A stretch of 7,582 bases of DNA from Candidatus Zixiibacteriota bacterium (GTDB lineage Bacteria; Zixibacteria; MSB-5A5; WJJR01): positions 1 to 7,582 of the forward strand of contig JAGVEK010000269.1 of NCBI GenBank assembly GCA_020058315.1. The letters run 5' to 3'. Within the stretch, counting starts at the first letter, position 1, and every line of letters begins with the position of its first letter. Positions 1 to 6,584 of the stretch are shown one piece after another. Made by a program: the position numbers and the translations under genes. Below the pieces are notes generated by a model that saw only the letters and a program-made list of their open reading frames with translations, had not been told where the DNA came from and ran no database searches.

Positions 1-266
1 CCACAGTTCTCGAGGGATTCACTTTCCCGGTAGAGATCCAGAAGACGCAGGAAGTCAGCGGCATCAAGTTCCGGCTGGGTGGTGAGTACAAGTATCTCTT
101 CACCAACTCCGACTTGGGTGCGGCCATCCGCGGTGGTGTCGATGACGGTTCGCTGACTCTGGGCGCGGGTGTGTCGTTCAAGCAGTTCTCGCTGGACTAC
201 GCCTACGTACCGGAGAAGGGTCCTCTCGGCGAAGGCCATCGGTTTGGTCTGACCGGGAACTTCTAA
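1..266 (+). CDS. C-terminal part of a PorV/PorQ-like outer-membrane beta-barrel protein (5' end outside window)
   Basis: The frame is open from the left edge (first complete codon at base 3) to TAA at 264-266, giving 87 residues. The peptide is made of alternating polar and hydrophobic stretches (FRLGGEYKYLF, LTLGAGVSF, FSLDYAYVP) separated by short Gly/Asp turns, as in amphipathic outer-membrane beta strands. It ends HRFGLTGNF, with a terminal Phe, the usual C-terminal signal for barrel insertion by the BAM machinery. The 'LxLGAGVxFxxFSLDYAYVP...LGxxHRFGLxxxF' pattern resembles the end of the PorV/PorQ (UPF0164-like) family, which is common in FCB-group bacteria and often tied to secretion or surface attachment. 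The barrel assignment is fairly secure; the exact family is inferred from pattern memory. The gene is followed at once by a strong terminator, so it ends its own transcription unit. Confidence 0.7.
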   Translation, partial: TVLEGFTFPVEIQKTQEVSGIKFRLGGEYKYLFTNSDLGAAIRGGVDDGSLTLGAGVSFKQFSLDYAYVPEKGPLGEGHRFGLTGNF

Positions 267-294
267 GAAGACGTGATTTGCTTTGGAATTCGAG

Positions 295-329
295 CCGTCC
301 CGGAGGAGACTTCGGGACGGTTTTCTTTT
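295..329 (+). terminator. Rho-independent terminator after the barrel gene
   Basis: An 8-bp perfect GC-rich stem (295-302 with 313-320) is extended inward by a G-T, an A-T and a G-C pair to a GAGA tetraloop at 306-309 (GNRA type). It is followed directly by TTTTCTTTT (321-329). It begins 28 bases after the barrel stop codon and ends 38 bases before the next start, so it separates the two transcription units. Confidence 0.9.
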
Positions 330-367
330 GGGTGGCGGACAGTTAGATTCTTACAGACGGAGAAAAC

Positions 368-1270
368 GTGGTGACCCGACGGTCGCCTGCTGCAACTGTG
401 ATGACGGAGACACCGCTGGCCCATGCCCTGACGATTGATGTCGAGGGGTTCGCCGAGTCGCATGCCGAGAGTGTGCATGTGGATCCCGCACTCCTGGAAC
501 CGGCGGCGAATGACCGTGAGATTCGGGAGAATCTTGCGGTCGTGCTCGACTTGCTGTTGGCGCATGGCTGCCGGGCAACGTTCTTCTTTCTGGGGCGGAT
601 CGCGAAGTCCGCGCCGGATCTGGTGAGGCAGGTGGCGGAGGCCGGTCATGAGGTGGCCTGCCACTCGCTCTATCACCGGCGGATTACCGGCCAAACGCCC
701 GAAGAGTTCCGCATGGATCTGGCCGAAGCGAAGGCGCGTCTGGAGGATTCGTGTGGACGGTCAGTGATCGGTTTTCGTGCGCCGGATTTTTCCATTGGAG
801 CCGGCAACCGCTGGGCGCTGGACGAGCTCGTGGCTTGCGGTTTTTCGTACGATTCAAGCGTTGTCCCCACCGCGCTTCATGACGTGTACGGGATGCCGGG
901 TGTTCCGCATGGGATCTTCCACTGGCCGAATGGACTGGTGGAGTTCCCGTTGCCCGTGATCAGGGTTCTGGGACAGAACATTCCAGTGGGTGGCGGGGGG
1001 TATTTCCGTCTGTATCCTCTCCGTGTGACTTTGAGCTACTTTCAGAGAGAGGCGCGGCGCGGATCACCCCGCGTGTTCTATATTCACCCCTATGAAATCG
1101 GACCGGCCGCGCCACGGCTGCGAGGGCTTCCGGTGACCCGCCGATTTCGCCATTATGTGCGACTCAGACAAGGGCGGAAGCGTTTTTCACACGTTCTGGA
1201 CGCTGTGCGGTTTACGACCATGTCTGAGATCCTGGTTCAGGCCGGTGCTCTTCCCCGCAAAGCTGAGTGA
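368..1270 (+). CDS. Polysaccharide deacetylase, NodB fold, exosortase-associated (DUF3473-like) type
   Basis: A 300-residue protein predicted to remove N- or O-acetyl groups from a cell-surface polysaccharide. It lacks a signal peptide or membrane segment, as is usual for this subfamily. NodB landmarks in order: LTIDVE (residues 21-26, with the motif-1 Asp24), ATFFFLG (70-76), the metal-site HSxxH (His99, His103), GFRAPDFS (135-142), YDSS (161-164), GGGGYFRLYP (208-217) and FYIHPYE (227-233, His230). The C-terminal RFRHYVRL and RFTTMSEIL segments match the DUF3473 tail seen in XrtA/PEP-CTERM-associated deacetylases. The GTG at 368 is chosen because GGAG lies at 359-362 with a 5-base spacer; the in-frame ATG at 401 has no such site. 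Motif 1 reads DVEG rather than the more usual DVED/DVEE. The stop overlaps the start of the methyltransferase, so the two are probably co-translated. No exosortase is present in the window. Confidence 0.88.
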   Translation: MVTRRSPAATVMTETPLAHALTIDVEGFAESHAESVHVDPALLEPAANDREIRENLAVVLDLLLAHGCRATFFFLGRIAKSAPDLVRQVAEAGHEVACHSLYHRRITGQTPEEFRMDLAEAKARLEDSCGRSVIGFRAPDFSIGAGNRWALDELVACGFSYDSSVVPTALHDVYGMPGVPHGIFHWPNGLVEFPLPVIRVLGQNIPVGGGGYFRLYPLRVTLSYFQREARRGSPRVFYIHPYEIGPAAPRLRGLPVTRRFRHYVRLRQGRKRFSHVLDAVRFTTMSEILVQAGALPRKAE

Positions 1271-1953
1271 CTCGCATTGATATGGGAACGATCAGAAACG
1301 AAAGCGTTGAAATAGGATCATACTTCGACCGGGCGGCGGAGGCCTTCGATGGCCTGTATTCTCCCCGAGGTCAGAATGCGGTGACGCGCTGGGTGAACCG
1401 CCGTTTCCGGCGCGATATTGTCGGGCGATTCCTGCGCACCGTGCAGCATGCGAAGGAAACAGCCTCCGCGTCGGTTCTCGATGTCGGCTGCGGCTCGGGG
1501 CGCTACATCACAGCTCTGGCCGAGGCCGGGGTGCGTCGTATTGTGGGGATCGATCTTTCCATCGAAATGCTCGAACTGGCGCGCCGTCAGACCAGCCAGT
1601 TGAGCGGAGCCCAGATCGAGTTCATTCATGGCGATTTCTCCGAGTGGTCATCGGTCGAGCAGTTCGATTTGATCGTGGCCATGGGGTTCTTCGACTACGT
1701 GAACGAGGCGGCAACCGTCCTGGCGAAGATGCGCACCTCCTGCCGCCGCTCGGTGATCGCATCGTTTCCCAGCCGCCACTGGTTCCGCACGCCACTGCGG
1801 CGGATTCGTTACAGACTGAAGAAATGCCCCGTGTACTTCTATGGGGCTGAACAAATCGAGCAGATTGGGCGTGATGCGGGCTTTGCGCGAACTGAACTGA
1901 CCAAGATCCCCGGAGCCGGTATGGACTACGTCGCGATCTTCTGGCTTCAGTAG
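1267..1953 (+). CDS. Class I SAM-dependent methyltransferase
   Basis: A 228-residue Rossmann-fold methyltransferase. Motif I is VLDVGCGSGRY (residues 70-80), which binds SAM. The acidic end of the second strand is in GIDLS (94-98), followed by an EML helix start. HGDF (121-124) and FDLIVAMGFFDY (133-144) form the adenine-side and motif IV regions. The substrate cannot be read from the sequence. Coupling to a polysaccharide deacetylase suggests a glycan or glycolipid precursor, which is inference. The GTG at 1267 overlaps the upstream TGA (GTGA), consistent with translational coupling. An ATG at 1282, five codons in, is an alternative; neither start has a clear Shine-Dalgarno site. The 3' end overlaps the convergent glycosyltransferase gene by 7 bases, leaving no room for a separate terminator. 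Confidence 0.85.
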   Translation: MTRIDMGTIRNESVEIGSYFDRAAEAFDGLYSPRGQNAVTRWVNRRFRRDIVGRFLRTVQHAKETASASVLDVGCGSGRYITALAEAGVRRIVGIDLSIEMLELARRQTSQLSGAQIEFIHGDFSEWSSVEQFDLIVAMGFFDYVNEAATVLAKMRTSCRRSVIASFPSRHWFRTPLRRIRYRLKKCPVYFYGAEQIEQIGRDAGFARTELTKIPGAGMDYVAIFWLQ

Positions 1954-3455
1954 GCGGTCCACCGCACCGTCGCGCCAGTCTTCTTCAGAACGGCCCGTTC
2001 GGGATCCTTCAGGCGTGCGACAACCTCGAAGTCTCCCTTCTTCCACCCGACAGCCACATCCTCAAGTCTCAGACGTGCAAGGTTCTCTTCGTCGAGAACA
2101 ATTGCGGGAATGGATTGCTCGTTGGCGTAGGCGATGAGGTTGTCCAGATCGTAGGGTCGCGATTTCACGCTGGTGATGACGAGCTCTGCTGCGGTCAGGG
2201 CGCGTACCCGATAGCGGTCGATTTCGTCGAACACGAAGTCGATTGGCGCGAGGACGTCGGTGCCGGTCTCGATATATGACTCTATCTGGCGGTTCTCGAT
2301 CGCCACGCGGCGTTTTCCCGTGGTGGCGATCACGATATCTGCAACCAGGCTGTGCAGGACAAACACTGACCATACAGCAACGACCAGCCACGAAATGATC
2401 GGACGCGTGCGGCGCCGGTTCTGCCACCAAAGCCAGCCGCTTTCGGCGATCAGCAGTGCGAGGATGGGGAAGAGCGCGATCGCGTAGGGTGTTGTCTTGG
2501 CCTGTCCAATCGCGCCCAACGCAACAATCAGCGCCACCGCGTAGACCGGCAGGTACCGCCGGTCGCGGGGGGCCTGACACCAGTGATAGAAGAGCGAAAC
2601 GAAGAAGAGAACGGACGTGAATATGATCTCCGGTTTCCGAAACAGGCGTTTGTGCTCATTGATCAGGCGCCAGAAGGGGGCATCCCAGCGAAAATCCTCG
2701 GCTGTCAGAGAGGGAACGCAGACGAGTTGCCGGACAAACAGATCCCAGTGGCCGATGACATCAACGAAGTACAGTGCCGAGAGCGCCAGCGCGCTGGCCA
2801 TGAAGTATCCGGTGGCCCGGAATTGCCGCACATAGAGCAGCACGACCAGACCGGCGAAGATGTACATCAACCCATTGAGATGTACCAGCACCGAGACGCC
2901 AGCCACTGCGCCGGCTATGAAGGCATAGTGCCGTCGATGGTCCTGCAACACCAGCGTCATGCAGTGAAATGAGAGAAAGCCGCAGGCGGCCAGCATCACT
3001 TCTGGCCGGTAGAGATTGATGAATTTGAAGTAAAGCGGCGATGCGAGCAGAACGATGACGGCCAACCGCCACTGCAGCGCGGTGTCCGGATCACCTCGTC
3101 GGCGAACGTGTCCGATCAGCAGCAGAATGGTCGCCACGCCCGCGAGCAGAGACAGCAGACGAAGGGGCCAGAGGCCCCATCCGAAAAGCGCCACCATGGC
3201 GGTCCCCGCGAGAATGAAAAGCTTGTGCGTGACCAGGATACGCTCGTCCTGACTGGCATATCCGCGAAAGAGTTCCGAGCGAATGATGCCGTCATGCCGC
3301 AAGAAGTAGGCTTGCTCGCCAAGCCATGCCTCATCGCCGTGAACCCGCTGGCAGGGGATGCTCACGGTCAGCAGGATGCCCCAGATGAGAAGGGCGGTGG
3401 TCAGCAGTGGCCGAAGTCGCTGTTGCAATAAGTCGGCAGTGCCCGGTGATTCCAT
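1947..3455 (-). CDS. Multi-pass membrane GT-C glycosyltransferase, family 39/ArnT-like
   Basis: A 502-residue protein with about a dozen hydrophobic segments, including roughly 19-35, 77-94, 97-116, 130-147, 153-171, 178-194, 197-210, 216-234, 277-292, 301-317, 323-343 and 353-375. A soluble C-terminal domain of about 120 residues follows. The first extracytoplasmic loop carries HGDEAWLGEQAYFL, whose Asp41-Glu42 matches the acidic metal/catalytic site that follows the first helix in PMT/ArnT-type enzymes. YRPE (149-152) and KTTPYAIALFP (320-330) resemble later conserved points of the family. Such enzymes transfer a sugar from a polyprenyl-phosphate donor to a lipid or protein acceptor on the outer face of the inner membrane; the acceptor here is unknown. 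The ATG at 3455 has no clear Shine-Dalgarno site. The gene is convergent to the deacetylase-methyltransferase pair, which suggests a shared surface-glycan role. Confidence 0.8.
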   Translation of the reverse strand: MESPGTADLLQQRLRPLLTTALLIWGILLTVSIPCQRVHGDEAWLGEQAYFLRHDGIIRSELFRGYASQDERILVTHKLFILAGTAMVALFGWGLWPLRLLSLLAGVATILLLIGHVRRRGDPDTALQWRLAVIVLLASPLYFKFINLYRPEVMLAACGFLSFHCMTLVLQDHRRHYAFIAGAVAGVSVLVHLNGLMYIFAGLVVLLYVRQFRATGYFMASALALSALYFVDVIGHWDLFVRQLVCVPSLTAEDFRWDAPFWRLINEHKRLFRKPEIIFTSVLFFVSLFYHWCQAPRDRRYLPVYAVALIVALGAIGQAKTTPYAIALFPILALLIAESGWLWWQNRRRTRPIISWLVVAVWSVFVLHSLVADIVIATTGKRRVAIENRQIESYIETGTDVLAPIDFVFDEIDRYRVRALTAAELVITSVKSRPYDLDNLIAYANEQSIPAIVLDEENLARLRLEDVAVGWKKGDFEVVARLKDPERAVLKKTGATVRWTAY

Positions 3456-3667
3456 GAGGCTTGAAGCTACAGTCTGTAGACCGGCTGGGCAACCGGCGAT
3501 GCGACCAACGCGCGAGAGTCAAGGCAGTCTCCAACTCCGCTCTGATCAGCGCTCCGAGTCGAAAGTCAGCCGGGAAGGTTGACTTGCACGCTGGCGGCAT
3601 GGTGACAAGGGCCACGTATTTCCGGTCCGGAATCGACGCGCGTGAGAGCCGAGATGTACGATGCCCC
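3456..3667. other. Intergenic gap between pruA and the glycosyltransferase, with two 13-base palindromes
   Basis: This is 212 bases between two genes on the minus strand. No convincing gene is visible. It contains two perfect 13-base inverted repeats with a single central base: CTACAGTCTGTAG at 3467-3479, twelve bases upstream of the glycosyltransferase ATG, and TTCCGGTCCGGAA at 3620-3632, just beyond the pruA stop. As RNA each could form only a 5-bp stem with a 3-base loop and has no T-tract, so they are weak as terminators. The first is placed where an operator could act. I see no strong sigma70 boxes. Confidence 0.4.
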
Positions 3668-5293
3668 TCACGCCAGAAACGGATACCGCCAGTCCTTTGG
3701 CGGAACGAACGTCTCCTTCACGGTGCGCGGGGTGACCCAGCGCAGCAGGTTGATCATGCTGCCGGCTTTGTCGTTGGTGCCGGAGGCGCGGCCGCCGCCG
3801 AACGGCTGCTGGCCGACTACCGCGCCGGTCGGCTTGTCGTTGATATAGAAGTTCCCGGCGGCGTTGGTGAGGGCGCGTGTCATCTGGGCGATGGCGTAGC
3901 GATCCTGTGCGAAGATCGCGCCGGTGAGGGCGTAGGGAGAGATCGTGTCGCACTGATCGAGCGTTTCATCGAGCTTGTTGTCGGGATACACGAAGATCGT
4001 CAGCACAGGGCCGAAGATCTCTTCGCAAATGAGCTTGAATCGCGGATTAGTCGTTTGCACCACGGTCGGCTCGATGAAGTACCCGACCGAATCGTCGCAT
4101 CGGCCGCCTGCCAGGATCGTCGCGTCGGATGATGACTTGGCGTGGTCGATGTAGGATTTGATCGAGTCGAACGCGGCCTTGTCGATCACGGCATTGATGA
4201 AATTGGAGAAGATGGCGGGATCGCCCATTTTCATCTGCTTCATCTGGTCAAGCAGACGCTCTTTCACATCAGGCCAGATCGATTCTGGGATATATGCCCG
4301 CGAGGCGGCCGAGCATTTCTGCCCCTGATATTCGAACGATCCTCGCAGCAGTGCCACGACCAGCGCGTCGACATCGGCGGAGCAGTGGGCGAAGATGAAG
4401 TCCTTGCCGCCGGTTTCACCGACGATCCGCGGGTACGACCGGTACGAGGCGATATTGTTCCCGATCCGCCGCCACATCGCGTGGAAGGTTGAGGTGGAGC
4501 CTGTGAAATGGACGCCCGCGAAATGCGGCGAGTCGACGGCCGGGTCGCCGACCTGGCCGCCTGAACCGGGGACGAAATTGATCACGCCCGGCGGCAGCCC
4601 GGCCTCCATCAGGATCCGCATGATGTAGTAGGCCGAGTAAACGGCACTGGAAGCGGGTTTCCACAGAACGACATTGCCCATTAGAGCTGGAGCTGCCGGC
4701 AGATTTCCCGCAATCGAAGTGAAGTTGAACGGAGTCACGGCGAAAACAAAGCCTTCGAGTGGACGGTGCTGCACATAGTCCCAAATGCCGGGGGCGGAGT
4801 TGGGCTGTTGCGCGTAGATCTGGCGTGCATACGATGGATTGAAGCGGTAGAAGTCGATCAACTCGCAGGCCGAGTCAATCTCCGCCTGGAATGGGTTCTT
4901 GCTCTGACCGTTCACGGTCGCGGCATTGAGAATCTGACGGTGTGGCCCGGCCAGGAGATCGGCTGCCTTGAGGAAGATCGCGGCGCGCTGCTCCCAGTCC
5001 AGCGCCGCCCACGCGGGTGCCGCATCTAAGGCTGCTTCGACGGCGCGCTCGACATGCTCCTTGGACGCCTTGTGGAATCGGGCCAGCACGTGGCCGTGCC
5101 GGTGTGGCATACGGCAGTCGCCCAGGTTGCCGCTTGTGACCTCCTCTCCGCCGATGAAGAGGGGGATCTCGAACTGCCCGGCACGCTGGGCCTCGATCTG
5201 TTTCTTCAACTCATCCCGCTCAGGAGTTCCCGGAGCGTAGCTCTTGATTGGCTCGTTCTTCGGCTCGGGGACATTGACAACCGCGTTCAGCAT
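3668..5293 (-). CDS. pruA: L-glutamate gamma-semialdehyde (1-pyrroline-5-carboxylate) dehydrogenase
   Basis: A 541-residue aldehyde dehydrogenase that oxidises glutamate gamma-semialdehyde (in equilibrium with pyrroline-5-carboxylate) to glutamate with NAD+, the second step of proline catabolism in the cytoplasm. It resembles the stand-alone ALDH4A1-type enzyme, not the PutA fusion. Visible landmarks, numbered from the chosen Met: TPFNFTS (oxyanion Asn190), LWKP (210-213), FTGST (263-267), GETGGK with Glu293, GQKCSAASR with the catalytic Cys327, EEIFGPV near residue 430, and PFGGGRASGTNDKAG near the C terminus. The N-terminal NEPIKSYAPGTPER segment is typical of this subfamily. The ATG at 5293 is preferred because GAGGT lies 8 bases upstream; a GTG five codons earlier (5308) overlaps that site. 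No proline dehydrogenase is in the window, so the first step must be encoded elsewhere. Confidence 0.95.
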   Translation of the reverse strand: MLNAVVNVPEPKNEPIKSYAPGTPERDELKKQIEAQRAGQFEIPLFIGGEEVTSGNLGDCRMPHRHGHVLARFHKASKEHVERAVEAALDAAPAWAALDWEQRAAIFLKAADLLAGPHRQILNAATVNGQSKNPFQAEIDSACELIDFYRFNPSYARQIYAQQPNSAPGIWDYVQHRPLEGFVFAVTPFNFTSIAGNLPAAPALMGNVVLWKPASSAVYSAYYIMRILMEAGLPPGVINFVPGSGGQVGDPAVDSPHFAGVHFTGSTSTFHAMWRRIGNNIASYRSYPRIVGETGGKDFIFAHCSADVDALVVALLRGSFEYQGQKCSAASRAYIPESIWPDVKERLLDQMKQMKMGDPAIFSNFINAVIDKAAFDSIKSYIDHAKSSSDATILAGGRCDDSVGYFIEPTVVQTTNPRFKLICEEIFGPVLTIFVYPDNKLDETLDQCDTISPYALTGAIFAQDRYAIAQMTRALTNAAGNFYINDKPTGAVVGQQPFGGGRASGTNDKAGSMINLLRWVTPRTVKETFVPPKDWRYPFLA

Positions 5294-5301
5294 GACCGGC
5301 A

Positions 5302-5306
5302 ACCTC
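5302..5306 (-). promoter_or_regulatory. Shine-Dalgarno site fixing the pruA start
   Basis: On the minus strand the sequence reads GTGAGGTT, with core GAGGT at 5306-5302 and an 8-base spacer to ATG at 5293. This decides between the two possible starts, because the upstream GTG at 5308 would lie within the site. Confidence 0.7.
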
Positions 5307-5308
5307 AC

Positions 5309-5709
5309 TTTCTATCTGCAGCTTCGGGTAATCACAGGCTGATCTCCAAGACCTAAAGATACGACTGAGGGAGCCTCTCGCAAAGAGGTGCCGGAGCTCC
5401 CGAACGGGAGATGATCCCGATTCTGACAGCATGAAGGGCGCATGCTCGTGACAGGGGGAAATGTTTGTCTTGGAACCCTGAAGGCAATTCAGGACGAAAG
5501 CTGCCTCGATGCGGGGCCTTTTCCACAATTTGTACCTGAACAAGCGGATGCGTCGGATTTTCCTTGCGTGGAAGGTCACTCAGGACAACAATTCCGCCAA
5601 CCATTGCGCGGGTTGCGCGTAAAAATGGTCAATATGTGGGCCCAAGAGCGAGAAGGACGGTGAGATCGTTTCGCTCCCGCATGTTTTCGCAGGGGGCGTA
5701 GCCCGAAGA
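5309..5709. other. Divergent intergenic region between pruA and the first SET gene
   Basis: About 400 bases lie between the divergently transcribed pruA (-) and SET gene (+), so both promoters should be here, although I cannot assign either with confidence. Two neighbouring hairpins are visible: 5374-5378 with 5384-5388 (loop CGCAA), and 5397-5401 with 5406-5410 (loop GAAC). They lie 80-117 bases upstream of the pruA ATG. A tandem TTGCGCG occurs at 5604-5610 and 5613-5619. A 73-codon plus-strand frame at 5442-5663 has no recognisable domain and a poor ribosome site, so I do not call it a gene. Confidence 0.5.
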
Positions 5710-6273
5710 TTGAGCGATATCAAGTACGTTGTTCGCCCCAATCGCTTCGGCCGGGGCATCTTTGCAGCCCAACCCATCTCGGCCGGCGAAACTGTCCTGC
5801 GCTTCCGGGGACCGCTCATTGACTTTGAGCGTTCCCGTAATCCCCGGTTTGAGTGTTTCTGCGTTCAGGTTGGTCCCAACAGCTACACTCTGACTTGGGC
5901 ACCCGAGCGGTTCATTAATCACAATTGCGAACCCAACCTGGGCTTCCAGGACTACCGCTCGTTGCGCGCGCTGCATCCTGTTTCCACGGGCGAGGAGCTG
6001 ACCTTCGATTATTCGACGTCGATGGCCGAGAACTCGTGGACCATGCAGTGCGGCTGTCAGTCGCCACACTGTCGCCATCTCATCGGCGACTTTGTCGACC
6101 TGCCCGACGACCTGAGAAAGCGCTACCGCGCCCTGGGGATCATCCCTGCTTGGTTGTCCGAAGACTTTGAACGACAACAGATTGAGCAACGTGCCGGACG
6201 GCTCGTACCATTCTCGATTCCCGGCAATGGGAACGGAAATGGGAATGGGAATGGGAACGGTCATCACCACTGA
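5710..6273 (+). CDS. SET-domain protein-lysine methyltransferase, copy 1, with Gly-Asn tail
   Basis: A 187-residue SET-domain protein predicted to transfer methyl groups from SAM to lysine side chains of a protein. Landmarks: FGRGIFA (13-19, SET-N), FRGPLIDF (32-39), ERFINHNCEPN (66-76, the NHxCxPN SAM-binding motif), GEELTFDYS (94-102, with the probable catalytic Tyr101), and post-SET CxCxxxxC at Cys114, Cys116 and Cys121, which with Cys73 should bind zinc. From residue 172 it is GN repeated six times, then Gly and HHH at the end. TTG at 5710 is the only usable start before the in-frame TAA at 5620-5622, and it aligns exactly with the start of copy 2. There is no good Shine-Dalgarno site (GGGGG at 5692-5696 is 13 bases away), which suggests weak or unusual initiation. 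The target protein is unknown. Confidence 0.88.
   Translation: MSDIKYVVRPNRFGRGIFAAQPISAGETVLRFRGPLIDFERSRNPRFECFCVQVGPNSYTLTWAPERFINHNCEPNLGFQDYRSLRALHPVSTGEELTFDYSTSMAENSWTMQCGCQSPHCRHLIGDFVDLPDDLRKRYRALGIIPAWLSEDFERQQIEQRAGRLVPFSIPGNGNGNGNGNGNGHHH
6223..6261 (+). repeat. Hexanucleotide repeat encoding the Gly-Asn tail of copy 1
   Basis: Six and a half in-frame units of GGN-AAY, mostly GGGAAT or GGGAAC, encode alternating Gly and Asn. Three His codons and the stop follow (6262-6273). Near-identical consecutive units make the tract prone to slippage in whole codon pairs, which would change tail length without a frameshift. Confidence 0.9.
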
Positions 6274-6335
6274 CCACCCGCCCCTTCAGTACCCCGAAAA
6301 AAAGGCTCGACAAATCTGACAATTTGCGTATATTT

Positions 6336-6363
6336 TTGACCGAATGGTTCGTTTGGTTATGAT
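6336..6363 (+). promoter_or_regulatory. Sigma70-like promoter for the second SET gene
   Basis: TTGACC (6336-6341) and TATGAT (6358-6363) each match five of six consensus bases and are separated by 16 bases. They lie in the most AT-rich part of the window. The placement, in the gap and reading toward the second SET gene, supports a separate transcript for it. Sigma-factor consensus in this organism is assumed. Confidence 0.5.
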
Positions 6364-6500
6364 TTGCCTGCTTCCGACCATCGTTCTCTCCCGCGACATC
6401 GCCTCGTGTATCAAGTGCATTTGTACCGGGCGGGATGAGCGACGAGTGGCTGCGTAGAACTCCATTTTCCACCGCTCTTCTCCCGCATCGGCTGCTGAAC

Positions 6501-6516
6501 AGACGCTCAGGCGTCT
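6501..6516 (+). promoter_or_regulatory. Leader hairpin, perfect 6-bp stem
   Basis: AGACGC and GCGTCT flank a TCAG loop. It is followed at 6521-6534 by CTGG...CCAG, a weaker stem. There is no T-tract, so it is not an intrinsic terminator. Confidence 0.35.
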
Positions 6517-6553
6517 CGATCTGGTCACATCCAGTTTGAGCAAACCCGTATCG

Positions 6554-6571
6554 CCGCCCCCGAGTGGGCGG
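6554..6571 (+). promoter_or_regulatory. GC hairpin immediately upstream of the SET copy 2 ribosome site
   Basis: CCGCCC (6554-6559) pairs with GGGCGG (6566-6571) around the 6-base loop CCGAGT. It ends two bases before the AGGAG site at 6574, so its folding could affect ribosome access or simply keep the site unpaired. Confidence 0.4.
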
Positions 6572-6573
6572 GC

Positions 6574-6578
6574 AGGAG
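6574..6578 (+). promoter_or_regulatory. Shine-Dalgarno site fixing the TTG start of SET copy 2
   Basis: AGGAG with a 6-base spacer precedes TTG at 6585. The earlier in-frame GTG at 6564 would place the site inside the gene and would add seven residues with no counterpart in copy 1. Confidence 0.75.
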
Positions 6579-6584
6579 AACACC

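Larger units (their letters stand above)
6274..6584 (+). other. Leader region between the two SET genes
   Basis: This is 311 bases without a convincing gene on either strand. The first 90 bases are notably AT-rich compared with the surroundings and hold the promoter at 6336-6363. An inverted repeat CAAAT...ATTTG (6311-6315, 6322-6326) sits 9 bases upstream of the -35 box and could be an operator. From the expected transcription start, near 6370, about 215 bases of leader precede the second SET gene. They contain hairpins at 6501-6516 (6-bp stem, TCAG loop), 6521-6534 (4-bp stem) and 6554-6571 (6-bp GC stem). GCGGGA at 6430-6435 can pair with TCCCGC at 6389-6394 or at 6481-6486, but not both. 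I do not recognise a known riboswitch. Confidence 0.5.

Noticed and set aside
1648..2046. Minus-strand 132-codon frame across the methyltransferase end
   Set aside because: It is the antisense shadow of the methyltransferase and the out-of-frame shadow of the glycosyltransferase end; both real genes have clear domains.
5220..5604. Overlapping minus-strand frames (119 and 83 codons) at the 5' side of pruA
   Set aside because: They partly overlie the pruA start region or its upstream DNA in another frame, lack homology, and conflict with the well-supported pruA start at 5293.
5442..5663. A 73-codon plus-strand frame starting with ATG in the pruA-SET gap
   Set aside because: No recognisable domain, poor ribosome site and composition unlike a folded protein. 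It is a chance open frame in GC-rich DNA.
6223..6261. The hexanucleotide tract considered as a CRISPR or integration-site repeat
   Set aside because: It is short, in frame, without spacers, and fully explained as coding for the Gly-Asn tail.
5674..6488. Shared 9-mer CTCCCGCAT upstream of both SET genes (5674-5682 and 6480-6488)
   Set aside because: The positions relative to the starts differ (28 against 97 bases) and the flanks do not match, so this is likely chance.
6564..6584. GTG at 6564 as the start of SET copy 2
   Set aside because: It would place the AGGAG site inside the gene and add seven residues absent from copy 1; TTG at 6585 aligns exactly with copy 1.
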